DNA from: Agromyces sp. Root81
GTDB taxonomy: Bacteria > Actinomycetota > Actinomycetes > Actinomycetales > Microbacteriaceae
Assembly (NCBI RefSeq): GCF_001429165.1
Contig: NZ_LMIR01000002.1
Coordinates: 482,206 to 546,205 of the forward strand
Direction: 5' to 3'
Length of the DNA: 64,000 nucleotides
The stretch's first letter is position 1. Each line of letters opens with the position of its first letter. Positions 51,145-60,042 of this stretch are shown here, piece after piece. The notes under the pieces were generated by a model, which ran no database searches, was not told where the DNA came from, and saw only the letters and a list, made by a program, of their open reading frames with translations. Both the position numbers and the translations under genes were made by a program.

Positions 51145-52338
51145 CTACTTGACGATCTTGGTGACCGTACCGGCACCCACGGTGCGTCCACCCTCACGGA
51201 TGGCGAAGCCGAGGCCCTCCTCCATGGCGATCGGCTGGATGAGCTCGACCGTCATGTCGGTGGTGTCGCCGGGCATGACCATCTCGGTGCCCTCGGGCAG
51301 CGTGATGACGCCGGTGACGTCGGTGGTGCGGAAGTAGAACTGCGGACGGTAGTTCGCGTAGAACGGGTTGTGACGCCCGCCTTCCTCCTTGGAGAGGATG
51401 TACGCGGTGCCCTCGAAGTTCGTGTGCGGGGTGACCGAGCCGGGTGCGACGACGACCTGGCCGCGCTCCACGTCTTCGCGCTTGGTGCCGCGAAGGAGCA
51501 GACCGCAGTTCTCGCCGGCCCATGCCTCGTCGAGCTGCTTGTGGAACATCTCGATGCCGGTGACCGTGGTCTTCTGCGTTGGGCGGATGCCGACGATCTC
51601 GACCTCGGAGTTGATCTTCAGCGTGCCACGCTCGGCGCGGCCCGTGACGACGGTTCCACGACCGGTGATCGTGAAGACGTCCTCGACCGGCATGAGGAAG
51701 GGCTTGTCCTTGTCGCGCACGGGGTCGGGGATCGACTCGTCGACGGCGTCCATGAGGTCGAGGACCGACTGGACCCACTTCTCGTCGCCCTCGAGCGCCT
51801 TGAGGCCCGAGACCTGCACGACGGGAGCGTTGTCGCCGTCGAAGCCCTGGCTCGAGAGCAGCTCGCGAACCTCGAGTTCGACGAGCTCCAGGATCTCCTC
51901 GTCGTCGACCATGTCGGACTTGTTCAGCGCGACGAGCAGGTAGGGGACGCCGACCTGCTTGGCGAGCAGCACGTGCTCACGCGTCTGAGCCATCGGGCCG
52001 TCGGTCGCCGCGACCACGAGGATCGCGCCGTCCATCTGAGCAGCACCGGTGATCATGTTCTTGATGTAGTCGGCGTGACCCGGGGCGTCGACGTGCGCGT
52101 AGTGGCGCTTCGGCGTCTCGTACTCGACGTGCGAGATGTTGATCGTGATGCCGCGCTGGCGCTCCTCGGGAGCGGAGTCGATCGACGCGAAGTCGCGCTG
52201 CACGTTGGTGGCCGACGGGAACTTGTCGGCGAGCACCTTCGAGATCGCTGCGGTGAGCGTGGTCTTGCCGTGGTCGACGTGACCGATCGTTCCGATGTTG
52301 ACGTGCGGCTTGGTCCGCTCGAACTTGGCCTTAGCCAC
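51145..52338 (-). CDS. tuf: Elongation factor Tu
   Basis: 397 residues. G1 [11 protein letters not shown]3 DAPGHADY, G4 NKSD and the domain II/III sequence [23 protein letters not shown], end [11 protein letters not shown]. Delivers aminoacyl-tRNA. 112 nt after fusA with AGGAGG before the start, and a TAACAT -10-like box at 52416-52421 that may give tuf its own transcript. Confidence 0.98.
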   Translation of the reverse strand: MAKAKFERTKPHVNIGTIGHVDHGKTTLTAAISKVLADKFPSATNVQRDFASIDSAPEERQRGITINISHVEYETPKRHYAHVDAPGHADYIKNMITGAAQMDGAILVVAATDGPMAQTREHVLLAKQVGVPYLLVALNKSDMVDDEEILELVELEVRELLSSQGFDGDNAPVVQVSGLKALEGDEKWVQSVLDLMDAVDESIPDPVRDKDKPFLMPVEDVFTITGRGTVVTGRAERGTLKINSEVEIVGIRPTQKTTVTGIEMFHKQLDEAWAGENCGLLLRGTKREDVERGQVVVAPGSVTPHTNFEGTAYILSKEEGGRHNPFYANYRPQFYFRTTDVTGVITLPEGTEMVMPGDTTDMTVELIQPIAMEEGLGFAIREGGRTVGAGTVTKIVK

Positions 52339-52450
52339 TGTGGGTCCTCCTCAGGACTCGTGTAGAGCCGCCGGGCGCTGGATTGCGACCGGAGGTCTAC
52401 GGGGGTTGTGTTGATATGTTACGCGAACCGGCAGGTTCGTGCGTATCGGA

Positions 52451-54565
52451 CTATTCGCCCTTGTTCTTCTGGACGATCTCGTCGGCCACAGCCTTCGGGA
52501 CCTCCGCGTAGCTCTCGAACTCCATCGAGTACACCGCACGACCAGAGGTCTTCGACCGAAGGTCGCCGATGTAACCGAACATCTCCGAGAGCGGGACGTG
52601 CGCACGCACGACCTTCACGCCGGCGGCATCCTCCATCGACTGGATCTGACCGCGACGCGAGTTCAGGTCGCCGATGACGTCGCCCATGTACTCCTCAGGA
52701 GTACGGACCTCGACGGACATCAGCGGTTCGAGCAGAACGGGGTTCGCCTTGCGAGCGGCTTCCTTGAAGCCCATCGAGCCGGCGATCTTGAACGCCATCT
52801 CCGAGGAGTCGACGTCGTGGGCGGCACCGTCGAGCAGGCTCGCCTTCACGCCGACCATCGGGTAGCCCGCGAGGATGCCGTACTGCATGGCGTCCTGGAA
52901 CCCGGCGTCGACCGAGGGGATGTACTCGCGCGGAACGCGGCCACCGGTGACCTTGTTCTCGAACTCGTAGATCTTGTCGCCTTCGATCTCGAGCGGCTCG
53001 AGCGCGAACTGGATCTTCGCGAACTGGCCGGAACCACCGGTCTGCTTCTTGTGGGTGTAGTCGTGCTTCTCGACCGCGCGCTTGATCGTCTCGCGGTACG
53101 CGACCTGGGGCTTGCCCACGTTGGCCTCGACGTTGAACTCGCGCTTCATGCGGTCGACCAGGATGTCGAGGTGGAGCTCGCCCATTCCCTTGATGACCGT
53201 CTGACCGGTCTCCTGGTTCTGCTCGGTGCGGAAGGTCGGGTCCTCTTCGGCGAGCTTCTGGATCGCCGTGCCGAGCTTCTCCTGGTCGGCCTTGGTCTTC
53301 GGCTCGATGGCGACCTCGATGACGGGCTCGGGGAAGGTCATCGACTCGAGGACGACCTGGTTGGCCGGGTCGCAGAGGGTGTCACCGGTGGTGGTGTCCT
53401 TCAGACCGATGACCGCGTAGATGTTGCCGGCGGTGACCGACTCGATCGGGATCTCCTTGTTGGCGTGCATCTGGAAGATCTTGCCGATGCGCTCCTTCTT
53501 GCCCTTGGTCGAGTTGATGACCTGGGCACCCGAGTCGAGACGACCCGAGTAGACGCGCACGTAGGTGAGGCGACCGAAGAACGGGTGCACCGCGACCTTG
53601 AACGCGAGAGCGGTGAAGGGCTCCGTGGCGTCGGCGTGACGCATGACGACCTTCTCTTCGTCGCGAGCGTCGTGCGCCTCGATGGCGGGGACGTCGAGCG
53701 GCGAGGGGAGGTAGTCGATGACGGCGTCGAGCATCGGCTGGACACCGCGGTTCTTGAACGCGGAACCGCAGAGCACGGGGTAGATCTCGGAGTTGACGGT
53801 GAGCTTGCGGATCGCAGCCTTGATCTCGGCGACGGTCAGCTCTTCGCCACCGAAGTACTTCTCCATGAGCTCGTCGCTCGTCTCGGCGACGGTCTCGAGC
53901 AGCGCGGTGCGGTACTCGGCGGCCTTGTCGACGAGGTCGGCGGGGATCTCCTCGATGGCGTACTTGGCGCCCATCTCGACGTCACCCTTCGCGTCGCCGC
54001 GCCAGGTGAGTGCACGCATCTCGACCAGGTCGACGACGCCCTCGAAGGAGGACTCCGAACCGATCGGGAGCTGCAGCACGAGGGGCTTCGCGCCGAGGCG
54101 GTTGATGATGGTGTCGACCGTGAAGTAGAAGTCGGCGCCCAGCTTGTCCATCTTGTTGACGAAGCAGATGCGGGGCACGTTGTACTTGTCGGCCTGGCGC
54201 CAGACGGTCTCGGACTGGGGCTCGACGCCCTCCTTGCCGTCGAAGACGGCGACCGCACCATCGAGCACGCGGAGCGAGCGCTCGACCTCGACCGTGAAGT
54301 CCACGTGGCCGGGGGTGTCGATGATGTTGATCTGGTTCTTGTTCCAGTAGCAGGTCACGGCGGCAGACGTGATCGTGATGCCGCGTTCCTTCTCCTGCTC
54401 CATCCAGTCGGTCGTCGAGGCGCCGTCGTGGGTCTCGCCGATCTTGTGGTTGACGCCCGTGTAGAACAGGATGCGCTCGGTCGTGGTGGTCTTGCCGGCA
54501 TCGATGTGCGCCATGATGCCGATGTTGCGGACCTTGTTCAGGTCGGTGAGCACGTCTTGTGCCAC
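52451..54565 (-). CDS. fusA: Elongation factor G
   Basis: 704 residues. G1 [16 protein letters not shown]3 DTPGHVDF, G4 NKMD; domain [25 protein letters not shown] and [22 protein letters not shown]. Translocase. AGGAGG-like GGAGGAA precedes the ATG; 82 nt separate it from rpsG, filled by a hairpin. Confidence 0.98.
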   Translation of the reverse strand: MAQDVLTDLNKVRNIGIMAHIDAGKTTTTERILFYTGVNHKIGETHDGASTTDWMEQEKERGITITSAAVTCYWNKNQINIIDTPGHVDFTVEVERSLRVLDGAVAVFDGKEGVEPQSETVWRQADKYNVPRICFVNKMDKLGADFYFTVDTIINRLGAKPLVLQLPIGSESSFEGVVDLVEMRALTWRGDAKGDVEMGAKYAIEEIPADLVDKAAEYRTALLETVAETSDELMEKYFGGEELTVAEIKAAIRKLTVNSEIYPVLCGSAFKNRGVQPMLDAVIDYLPSPLDVPAIEAHDARDEEKVVMRHADATEPFTALAFKVAVHPFFGRLTYVRVYSGRLDSGAQVINSTKGKKERIGKIFQMHANKEIPIESVTAGNIYAVIGLKDTTTGDTLCDPANQVVLESMTFPEPVIEVAIEPKTKADQEKLGTAIQKLAEEDPTFRTEQNQETGQTVIKGMGELHLDILVDRMKREFNVEANVGKPQVAYRETIKRAVEKHDYTHKKQTGGSGQFAKIQFALEPLEIEGDKIYEFENKVTGGRVPREYIPSVDAGFQDAMQYGILAGYPMVGVKASLLDGAAHDVDSSEMAFKIAGSMGFKEAARKANPVLLEPLMSVEVRTPEEYMGDVIGDLNSRRGQIQSMEDAAGVKVVRAHVPLSEMFGYIGDLRSKTSGRAVYSMEFESYAEVPKAVADEIVQKNKGE

Positions 54566-54604
54566 GGGGGTTCCTCCGGAGATTCAGGAAGGGAAAGGGG
54601 GTGG

Positions 54605-54641
54605 GAGCGGATGCCGCGACCCGAGGCCGCGGCATCCGCTC
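54605..54641 (-). terminator. Hairpin between rpsG and fusA
   Basis: Perfect 14-bp stem GAGCGGATGCCGCG with its complement and a 9-nt loop, 7 nt after the rpsG stop. Again made of a GGATGCC/GGCATCC pair. Likely attenuates between the small-subunit genes and fusA-tuf. Confidence 0.75.
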
Positions 54642-54647
54642 TGCCTG

Positions 54648-55118
54648 CTACCAGCGGTAGTGGGCGAAGGCGCGGTTCGACTCGGCCATCTTGTGGGTGT
54701 CTTCGCGGCGCTTGACCGCGGCACCCAGGCCGTTCGAGGCGTCGAGGATCTCGTTGGTGAGACGCTCGGTCATCGTCTTCTCGCGACGAGCCTTGGCGTA
54801 GCTGGTGAGCCAGCGGAGGGCCAGGGTGTTGGCGCGGTGAGGCTTGACCTCGACGGGGACCTGGTAGGTCGAACCGCCGACGCGGCGCGAACGCACCTCG
54901 AGGGTCGGGCGCACGTTGTCGAGCGCCTTCTTCAGCGTGGCGACGGCGTCCTGGCCGTTCTTCTCGGCGACGTTCGAGAGCGCTTCGTACACGATGCGCT
55001 GCGCGAGGTCCTTCTTGCCGTCGACGAGGATCTTGTTGACGAGCTGGCTGACGACGGGCGAACCGTAAACCGGGTCGGCGACGACGGGGCGCTTCGGAGC
55101 GGGTCCCTTGCGAGGCAT
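54648..55118 (-). CDS. rpsG: Ribosomal protein S7
   Basis: 156 residues: [47 protein letters not shown] and [31 protein letters not shown]. Its ATG shares a base with the rpsL stop. In E. coli S7 represses the str operon. Confidence 0.98.
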   Translation of the reverse strand: MPRKGPAPKRPVVADPVYGSPVVSQLVNKILVDGKKDLAQRIVYEALSNVAEKNGQDAVATLKKALDNVRPTLEVRSRRVGGSTYQVPVEVKPHRANTLALRWLTSYAKARREKTMTERLTNEILDASNGLGAAVKRREDTHKMAESNRAFAHYRW

Positions 55119-55492
55119 TACTTCTTCTCCATCTTCGCGCCGTAGCGGCTACGGGCCTGCTTGCGGTTCTTCACGGCCTGCGTGTCGAGCGCGCCGCGGA
55201 TGATCTTGTAGCGCACACCGGGGAGGTCCTTCACACGACCGCCGCGGACGAGCACCATCGAGTGCTCCTGGAGGTTGTGGCCCTCACCGGGGATGTAGGC
55301 GGTGACCTCGGTGCCGTTGGAGAGCTTCACACGAGCGACCTTGCGGAGCGCGGAGTTCGGCTTCTTCGGGGTGGTGGTGTACACACGCGTGCACACGCCG
55401 CGCTGCTGGGGGTTCGCCTTCAGGGCGGGAGCCTTGGTCTTGGTGACCTTCGGCGAGCGGCCCTTGCGGACCAACTGCTGAATGGTTGGCAC
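55118..55492 (-). CDS. rpsL: Ribosomal protein S12
   Basis: 124 residues from GTG with AAGGAG 5 nt upstream. [59 protein letters not shown]. The streptomycin-sensitive lysine in [13 protein letters not shown] and second [14 protein letters not shown] region are intact. First gene of rpsL-rpsG-fusA-tuf. Confidence 0.98.
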   Translation of the reverse strand: MPTIQQLVRKGRSPKVTKTKAPALKANPQQRGVCTRVYTTTPKKPNSALRKVARVKLSNGTEVTAYIPGEGHNLQEHSMVLVRGGRVKDLPGVRYKIIRGALDTQAVKNRKQARSRYGAKMEKK

Positions 55493-55693
55493 TGCTTCTC
55501 CTTGTTGGTGCTGCACGGTGACAGCGTTTGATGGAATTCACATCACGACCCACCGGCACCGCAGAGTTGCAGCGCCTTGGTTGATGGGTATGCCGTGGGG
55601 GCGAATCGCCCGATGTGTGCGTCTCGTCTCGGCCCGTTCCGAGCCTGCGAAACAGGCACGGTTCGAGCGCGCGGCAACGCGCACACCCGATCA

Positions 55694-55722
55694 ATGGTAA
55701 TGCGCCGTAACCTCGCGGTCAA
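55694..55722 (-). promoter_or_regulatory. str operon promoter
   Basis: TTGACC (55717-55722), 17-nt spacer, TACCAT (55694-55699) on the - strand, close to consensus. The ~195-nt leader to rpsL contains a GCCTG/CAGGC hairpin near 55642-55656 and could carry S7-type autoregulation (inference). Confidence 0.75.
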
Positions 55723-55765
55723 ATGGCGACGGATGCGGCGGGGCCGTAGCCCCTCCTCCGACCCG

Positions 55766-56413
55766 TCAGCTCGGCCAACCGGGCGAGTCAAGTTCGCGGT
55801 CGAGGTCGGCGAGCAGGTCCTCGATCTGCGGCTCGACGAGACGCTCGACGGCGTTGCCGATGCGATAGCGGTGCTGGGCGAGTTCGACGCAGATGCGCCG
55901 GCCGAGCTGTTTCGCGAAGTCGTCGGCGAGGCGCACCTCCTCGCGGAGCGCTTCCTTCTCTTCAGGCGTGAACGGCCGTGGTGCGGGCTCGGCCGCCTCC
56001 GCCGCGGCATCCGCTTCGAGCCCGGACAGAGTGAAGAGGAACGGCTGGTCGGGCACCGGCTCCGGGTCGACGTCGAGACCGAGGAACTCGGGCTCGAGGC
56101 CCTCCCCCGCCCGGTACGGACGCCGGGCCTTGCGCTCCTCGGCGAGCCGGATCTCACGGTGCAGCATCGGGAGGTTGCGCGCCGTGTAGTCGTCGACGGC
56201 GAGGTCGATGATGCCCTTCATGCGCATCGAGAACGCGTGCTGCACGGGGTGCGGCACGTCGACGTCGAGCCCGGCCGCCGTGAGGATCGGGGAACCGAAG
56301 CAGCGGGTGCAGAGCCGCACGCGGGCACGATGCGTGCCAGGTCGCCACCGGGGCAGCCACGCCAGCCACCGGTCGACCTCGTGGCTCACGCGCGCCTCGA
56401 TCGATCCCTGCAT
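55766..56413 (-). CDS. Conserved protein next to the str operon, unknown function
   Basis: 215 residues, soluble. Begins QGSIEARVSHEVDRWLAWLPRW; CTRCFGSPILTAAGLDVDVPHPVQHAFSMRMKGIIDLAVDDYTARNLPMLHREIRLAEERKARRPY is the most conserved-looking core, with a single CxxC; the C-terminal third is helical and acidic. I recognise no function. TATCGT lies 7 nt before the ATG, so it is probably leaderless; an alternative GTG three codons upstream overlaps that box. Confidence 0.65.
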   Translation of the reverse strand: MQGSIEARVSHEVDRWLAWLPRWRPGTHRARVRLCTRCFGSPILTAAGLDVDVPHPVQHAFSMRMKGIIDLAVDDYTARNLPMLHREIRLAEERKARRPYRAGEGLEPEFLGLDVDPEPVPDQPFLFTLSGLEADAAAEAAEPAPRPFTPEEKEALREEVRLADDFAKQLGRRICVELAQHRYRIGNAVERLVEPQIEDLLADLDRELDSPGWPS

Positions 56414-56420
56414 CAGGTTC

Positions 56421-56426
56421 ACGATA
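56421..56426 (-). promoter_or_regulatory. -10 box of the 56413 gene (leaderless)
   Basis: TATCGT on the - strand, 7 nt before the ATG; a GTGACG or TGACGA 17-18 nt further upstream may be the -35. Confidence 0.45.
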
Positions 56427-56495
56427 CTGCGGGGGCACGGTCCTCGTCACCGAATGGCGAGCGGATGGCGCACGGATGGCGCGCCGAAAGGCGCC

Positions 56496-56975
56496 TCACT
56501 CCTCTTCATCGCGCTCCCACGGCCAGCGCGGGCGCTCCATGCCGGAATCGCGACCGCGCGCGACGAGCACGGCGAAGGCCGCGGTCACCGCGGCGAGTGC
56601 CGGCACGAGCAGTCCGAACCATCCGATGCCGAACCCGAGCCCGAACAGCAGCGCGGCGAGCAACGAGCTCGCCTCGCTCGCGAGGGCGTAGCCGATCACC
56701 GAGACGACGACCAGCGCGATCCAGGCCCACACCGCGGAGAGGATGACGCTCGGCCAGATCCGGTCGGGCCGGCGCAGCGTGACGGCGAGCGTCAGCAGGA
56801 CCGCGATGACGGATGCCCCGATCGCCGCCGGTGCCACGAAGAGCCCGGCCTCGGGGTCGACGATGACCTCGACGCCGGTGAGGAGGCTCACGAAGCCGAA
56901 CGCGCACACGACGAGTGCAAAATCGAGCGCCGCGGCGAGGGCCGCCACGATCCAGGCGGTGCGGCGTGGGTCCAT
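56496..56975 (-). CDS. Small four-helix membrane protein
   Basis: 159 residues. Four hydrophobic segments: AWIVAALAAALDFALVVCAFGFVSLL, AGLFVAPAAIGASVIAVLLTLAVTL, SVILSAVWAWIALVVVSVIGYALA, and LLAALLFGLGFGIGWFGLLVPALAAVTAAFAVLVA. Ends in an acidic WPWERDEEE tail. Function unknown. ATG with TACGCT 7 nt upstream (leaderless). Upstream in-frame sequence belongs to the broken gene in another frame. Confidence 0.7.
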   Translation of the reverse strand: MDPRRTAWIVAALAAALDFALVVCAFGFVSLLTGVEVIVDPEAGLFVAPAAIGASVIAVLLTLAVTLRRPDRIWPSVILSAVWAWIALVVVSVIGYALASEASSLLAALLFGLGFGIGWFGLLVPALAAVTAAFAVLVARGRDSGMERPRWPWERDEEE

Positions 56976-56982
56976 GACTTCG

Positions 56983-56988
56983 AGCGTA
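56983..56988 (-). promoter_or_regulatory. -10 box of the 56975 gene (leaderless)
   Basis: TACGCT, 7 nt before the ATG. Confidence 0.5.
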
Positions 56989-57007
56989 CGCCGCAGCGAT
57001 CGGTGGA

Positions 57008-57813
57008 TCAGCGGCGGGGTGCGTGCGAAGCGGCACGCTCCAGCGCCCACATGCGTCGGGCGAGTCCACCGAGCGGGGCTCGGAGCGCCGCCTCGCGCGC
57101 ATCGGGGTCGATCACCCCGGACTCGACGAGTCGATCGAGGGCCGAGGCGAGGTCGCCGCCGACACCCTGCCGCGCGCGCTCGTCGAGCGCCGAAAGGGCG
57201 ACGACCACCGCGTCGTGAGGCGACCTCGCCGATGTGCTGACGCCGTGCTTCGACGCACGTCTCGCCACGACGACGCTCACGATGCAGGCCAGTGTCATCA
57301 CGACGAGGGCCGCGAACACGAACCACCGTCCGGGTGCCGATGTGTACACCGCGGCGGCGGCGACCAGCCCGGCGGCGACGACACCGAGCACCGCCTCGAA
57401 GACGGCGAGCATCGCCTCCTGCGCGGTCGGGGCGGGGCCGCCGGTCGCAACCCGTCGCCACTCCCCCATCCGGAGTACCGTGTGGGCCAGCGCGAACGCG
57501 GCGGTCAGCGCGTAGAGCCAGGGTTCCGCCGCGTCGAGTTCCACTGCGAGGAGCACGGGCAGCGGCAGGACCATCGGGGCGAGCAGCACACCAAGGGAGC
57601 CACCGATCGAGCACAGCTGGTTCGCGAAGAGCCCGACTCGAGCTCGACCGCGGCGGCCTCGAGCGGTGCCCGCACGTGCGGCATCCCCTCGAAGGCGGCC
57701 GCCTCGAGTGCCGGCCAGCCGAAGCTCGCGGAGCCGCCAGCCACGCGCTCCGCGTAGGCCCGAGCCGGAGGAAGGGCGGGCCCGGTCGTCGCCGACTCGT
57801 CGCGAGCGGTCAC
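57008..57813 (-). pseudogene. Frameshifted membrane protein gene
   Basis: A GTG with GAGGAG 8 nt upstream starts TARDESATTGPALPPARAYAER to EAAAFEGMPHVRAPLEAAAVELE. The sequence then has to change frame near 57631-57640 to continue as GLFANQLCSIGGSLGVLLAPMVLPLPVLLAVELDAAEPWLYALTAAFALAHTVLRMGEWRR and on to four helices and a C-terminal LERAASHAPRR. One missing base restores a ~268-residue protein. The unshifted frame stops after ~30 unrelated residues (57505). Either a recent mutation or a sequencing error; unknown function. Confidence 0.65.
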
Positions 57814-57906
57814 GCGGCTCGTCTCCTCTTCATCACGGTTCGCACCCTACCCATTGAATGAATCTCACCCCTGCTCGTCGCCGTGGCGGCGAATCTCAGC
57901 AACGGA

Positions 57907-58404
57907 TCAGCGCTCGCCTGCGAAGTTCCGGAGCGCTTCCGCTGGGATGTCGGCCAAGTTCGAGTTGATCATGAACACGCCGTCGACGTCCGAGTCCTCC
58001 ATCGGGCGTTCGAGGTCGAGGCGGTCGCCCGACGATGAGCGCGCGACGAGTCGAACACTGTCGAAGCCATCGGGAATCGTTTCGCCGACTGCGCTGAGGG
58101 CCGCGGCGAGCTCGTCAGGCGGGAGCGTCTCACCTGTCATTCCGAGCTCGACGAACAGGTAGCGGGAGAAACCGTCGAGACCGTCCTCGACGAACACATC
58201 GTCGAAGGCCGATGACGAATCGCGAACCGCGTGCTCGACCGCCTCGAGCCCATCCGCTGCACCAGGACCACCGCACGCCGTCATCGTCAGCATGACGGTG
58301 AGCAGCACGCCCCCGACGACCGACCTCCGCCTCGTCACACCTCGAACCCGACTCACCGTCGGATCGGATGGACCGGCCGCCGCGTCATGGTCGGTCATCC
58401 GCAC
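57907..58404 (-). CDS. Lipoprotein of the accessory cluster (paralogue 1)
   Basis: 165 residues. A hydrophobic segment with lipobox LTMTAC anchors it; the mature part (about 120 residues) is acidic: LEAVEHAVRDSSSAFDDVFVEDGLDGFSRYLFVELGMTGETL and GFDSVRLVARSSSGDRLDLE. It shares this core with the two lipoproteins upstream (DGFSRYLFVELG is identical or nearly so in paralogue 3). Start overlaps the preceding gene by about 20 nt. By context a candidate immunity protein for the 606-residue hydrolase (inference). Last gene of the cluster. Confidence 0.7.
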   Translation of the reverse strand: MRMTDHDAAAGPSDPTVSRVRGVTRRRSVVGGVLLTVMLTMTACGGPGAADGLEAVEHAVRDSSSAFDDVFVEDGLDGFSRYLFVELGMTGETLPPDELAAALSAVGETIPDGFDSVRLVARSSSGDRLDLERPMEDSDVDGVFMINSNLADIPAEALRNFAGER

Positions 58405-59062
58405 CGGCGAGTTCGGCCCTGAGTGTCTGATGCGCCGGAGCCGACTCGACCCATTCCGCCGCGTCGATGATGCGGTCGAAGAGCTCGAGCATGAGGGGCT
58501 CGAGGGCGAGCAGCACCGTCGAGAGGCTCACGAGCACGACTTCCGCGCTGCCGGGCACGGTCAGCCAGTAGTCGGCGGTCAACGACTCGACGGACGACTC
58601 GTCGGTGACGTCCGCCTCACGGCGCACGATGCGCCGCAGCACGATCGAATCGCCCTTCGCGAATGCGACTCCTCCGTCAGCGCCGAACGCCCGCCACGAG
58701 GCATCCGCGTCGGCGCCGGCATGCAGCGCGGCGACCACGCGCTCGACGAGCACCGCCGGAGCGGGGTCGGCACCGAACGCCCGCGGCAGCACGTACTCGC
58801 TGAGCGTCGACGCGAACGCGACTCCGGCGTCGTTCGCGAGCGAGAGGTGGTACTGCGTCGCGCCCTGCTCGATCGCAGCGTCCAGCGCCTGCGTCAGGCG
58901 TGCACGATGCTCGGCGCGCGCCTGCGCGAGGTCGTCACGGCGTCCGTAGTGCGTTCGCACGAAGCGCGCGATCTCGGCGGCGCGTTCCTCCGCATCGGCG
59001 TCCATCGGCGCGACCCACCATTCCCCGGGCAGGGTGAACTGCAGGCGAGGATGTCCCATCAT
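58385..59062 (-). CDS. Cluster protein of unknown function (225 aa)
   Basis: 225 residues, no signal or membrane helix. PRLQFTLPGEWWVAPMDADAEERAAEIARFVRTHYGRRDD opens it; the C-terminal part SADYWLTVPGSAEVVLVSLSTVLLALEPLMLELFDRIIDAAEWV ends a beta-strand plus helix. The tail resembles, in pattern, the remnant at 63567. Layout recalls ESX-associated helper proteins, but no name is claimed. ATG follows the paralogue 2 stop immediately, and overlaps paralogue 1. Confidence 0.6.
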   Translation of the reverse strand: MMGHPRLQFTLPGEWWVAPMDADAEERAAEIARFVRTHYGRRDDLAQARAEHRARLTQALDAAIEQGATQYHLSLANDAGVAFASTLSEYVLPRAFGADPAPAVLVERVVAALHAGADADASWRAFGADGGVAFAKGDSIVLRRIVRREADVTDESSVESLTADYWLTVPGSAEVVLVSLSTVLLALEPLMLELFDRIIDAAEWVESAPAHQTLRAELAGADDRP

Positions 59063-59581
59063 TCAGCCCTCGCTCGCGAAGGCCCTGACCGCGCTCGCGG
59101 TGATGTGCGCCCTGGTCGGGCTGACCATGTACGTCTCACTGAACCCGAGCGACTCGAGCGCTGTGTCGACGTCGAGCCGATCGCCCGACGCCGAGCGCGC
59201 GACCACATGCACACTGTCGTACTCCTCGGGCAGCACGTCGCCGACGGTGTCGAGCGTTTCGGTGACGCCGTCGACCGGGAGCTCGTCGCCCGACGCGACC
59301 AGAACCAGGAGCACATGCCTCGAGAAGCCGTCGATTCCCTCATCGGCACGCACCTCGTCGAGCCCTGCAGGCGCGTCACGAATCGCCGCCTCCACGGCCT
59401 CCAGGGGACTCTGCGGGGCAGCGCCGGCGCACCCCGTCAACGCGACAAGAACACCGAGCATCACGGGGCCGAGCGGCCTCGAGGCGAACCGCTTCACCGT
59501 GTGGCGACCTCGATCCTTGGACGCAGGCTGTCGATCCGGCAGCGCGAACGAGAGTCGTGCGCGCTCCGCGGCGCGACTCAA
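59063..59581 (-). CDS. Lipoprotein of the accessory cluster (paralogue 2)
   Basis: 172 residues from TTG (TTGA overlap with paralogue 3); GTG 28 codons later (59497) is an equally good start, directly before the signal sequence RPLGPVMLGVLVALTGC. The mature part keeps the cluster pattern DGFSRHVLLVLVASGDELP and YDSVHVVARSASGDRLDV but is the most diverged of the three. Confidence 0.65.
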   Translation of the reverse strand: MSRAAERARLSFALPDRQPASKDRGRHTVKRFASRPLGPVMLGVLVALTGCAGAAPQSPLEAVEAAIRDAPAGLDEVRADEGIDGFSRHVLLVLVASGDELPVDGVTETLDTVGDVLPEEYDSVHVVARSASGDRLDVDTALESLGFSETYMVSPTRAHITASAVRAFASEG

Positions 59582-60042
59582 GACTGGTCCGCGTACACGC
59601 GGAGCGACTCGACTGGGATGCTTGCCATCTTGGGGTCGATCATGAAGACCCCGTCGAGGCCCGAGGCCTCCAACGGCTCCTCGAGATCGAGCATGTCACC
59701 CGACGATCCCCGCGCGATGAGTCGCACGCTCTCGTACCCGTCGGGCACCGTCTCGCCGATCGCTCGCAGAGCATCTTCGAGGGCGTCGGCGGCGAGCGTC
59801 TCATCGGTCAAGCCGAGCTCGACGAACAGGTAGCGCGAGAAACCGTCGAGACCCTCCTCGACGAACACCTCGTCGAAGGCCGATGACGATTCGCGTACCG
59901 CTTGCTTGACCGTCTCCAGCCCGCCTCCAGGACCGGGCCGCGCGCACGCCGACATCGTCAAGACGACGGAGAGCATCACGCCTCCGATGACCAACCCACG
60001 AATGTTCTTCAGCACACCTCGCACTTTACTCACTGAACGCAT
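59578..60042 (-). CDS. Lipoprotein of the accessory cluster (paralogue 3)
   Basis: 154 residues; AGGAG 5 nt before the ATG. Signal GLVIGGVMLSVVLTMSAC with lipobox; then LETVKQAVRESSSAFDEVFVEEGLDGFSRYLFVELGLTDETL and YESVRLIARGSSGDMLDLEEPLEASGLDGVFMIDPKMASIPVESL. Starts inside the end of the hydrolase gene, so it is its direct translational partner, the usual place for an immunity gene. Confidence 0.75.
   Translation of the reverse strand: MRSVSKVRGVLKNIRGLVIGGVMLSVVLTMSACARPGPGGGLETVKQAVRESSSAFDEVFVEEGLDGFSRYLFVELGLTDETLAADALEDALRAIGETVPDGYESVRLIARGSSGDMLDLEEPLEASGLDGVFMIDPKMASIPVESLRVYADQS

Noticed and set aside
57878..57892. TCGCCG-TGG-CGGCGA as a terminator for the lipoprotein operon
   Set aside because: Only a 6-bp stem and no T-tract; expected by chance in DNA this GC-rich.
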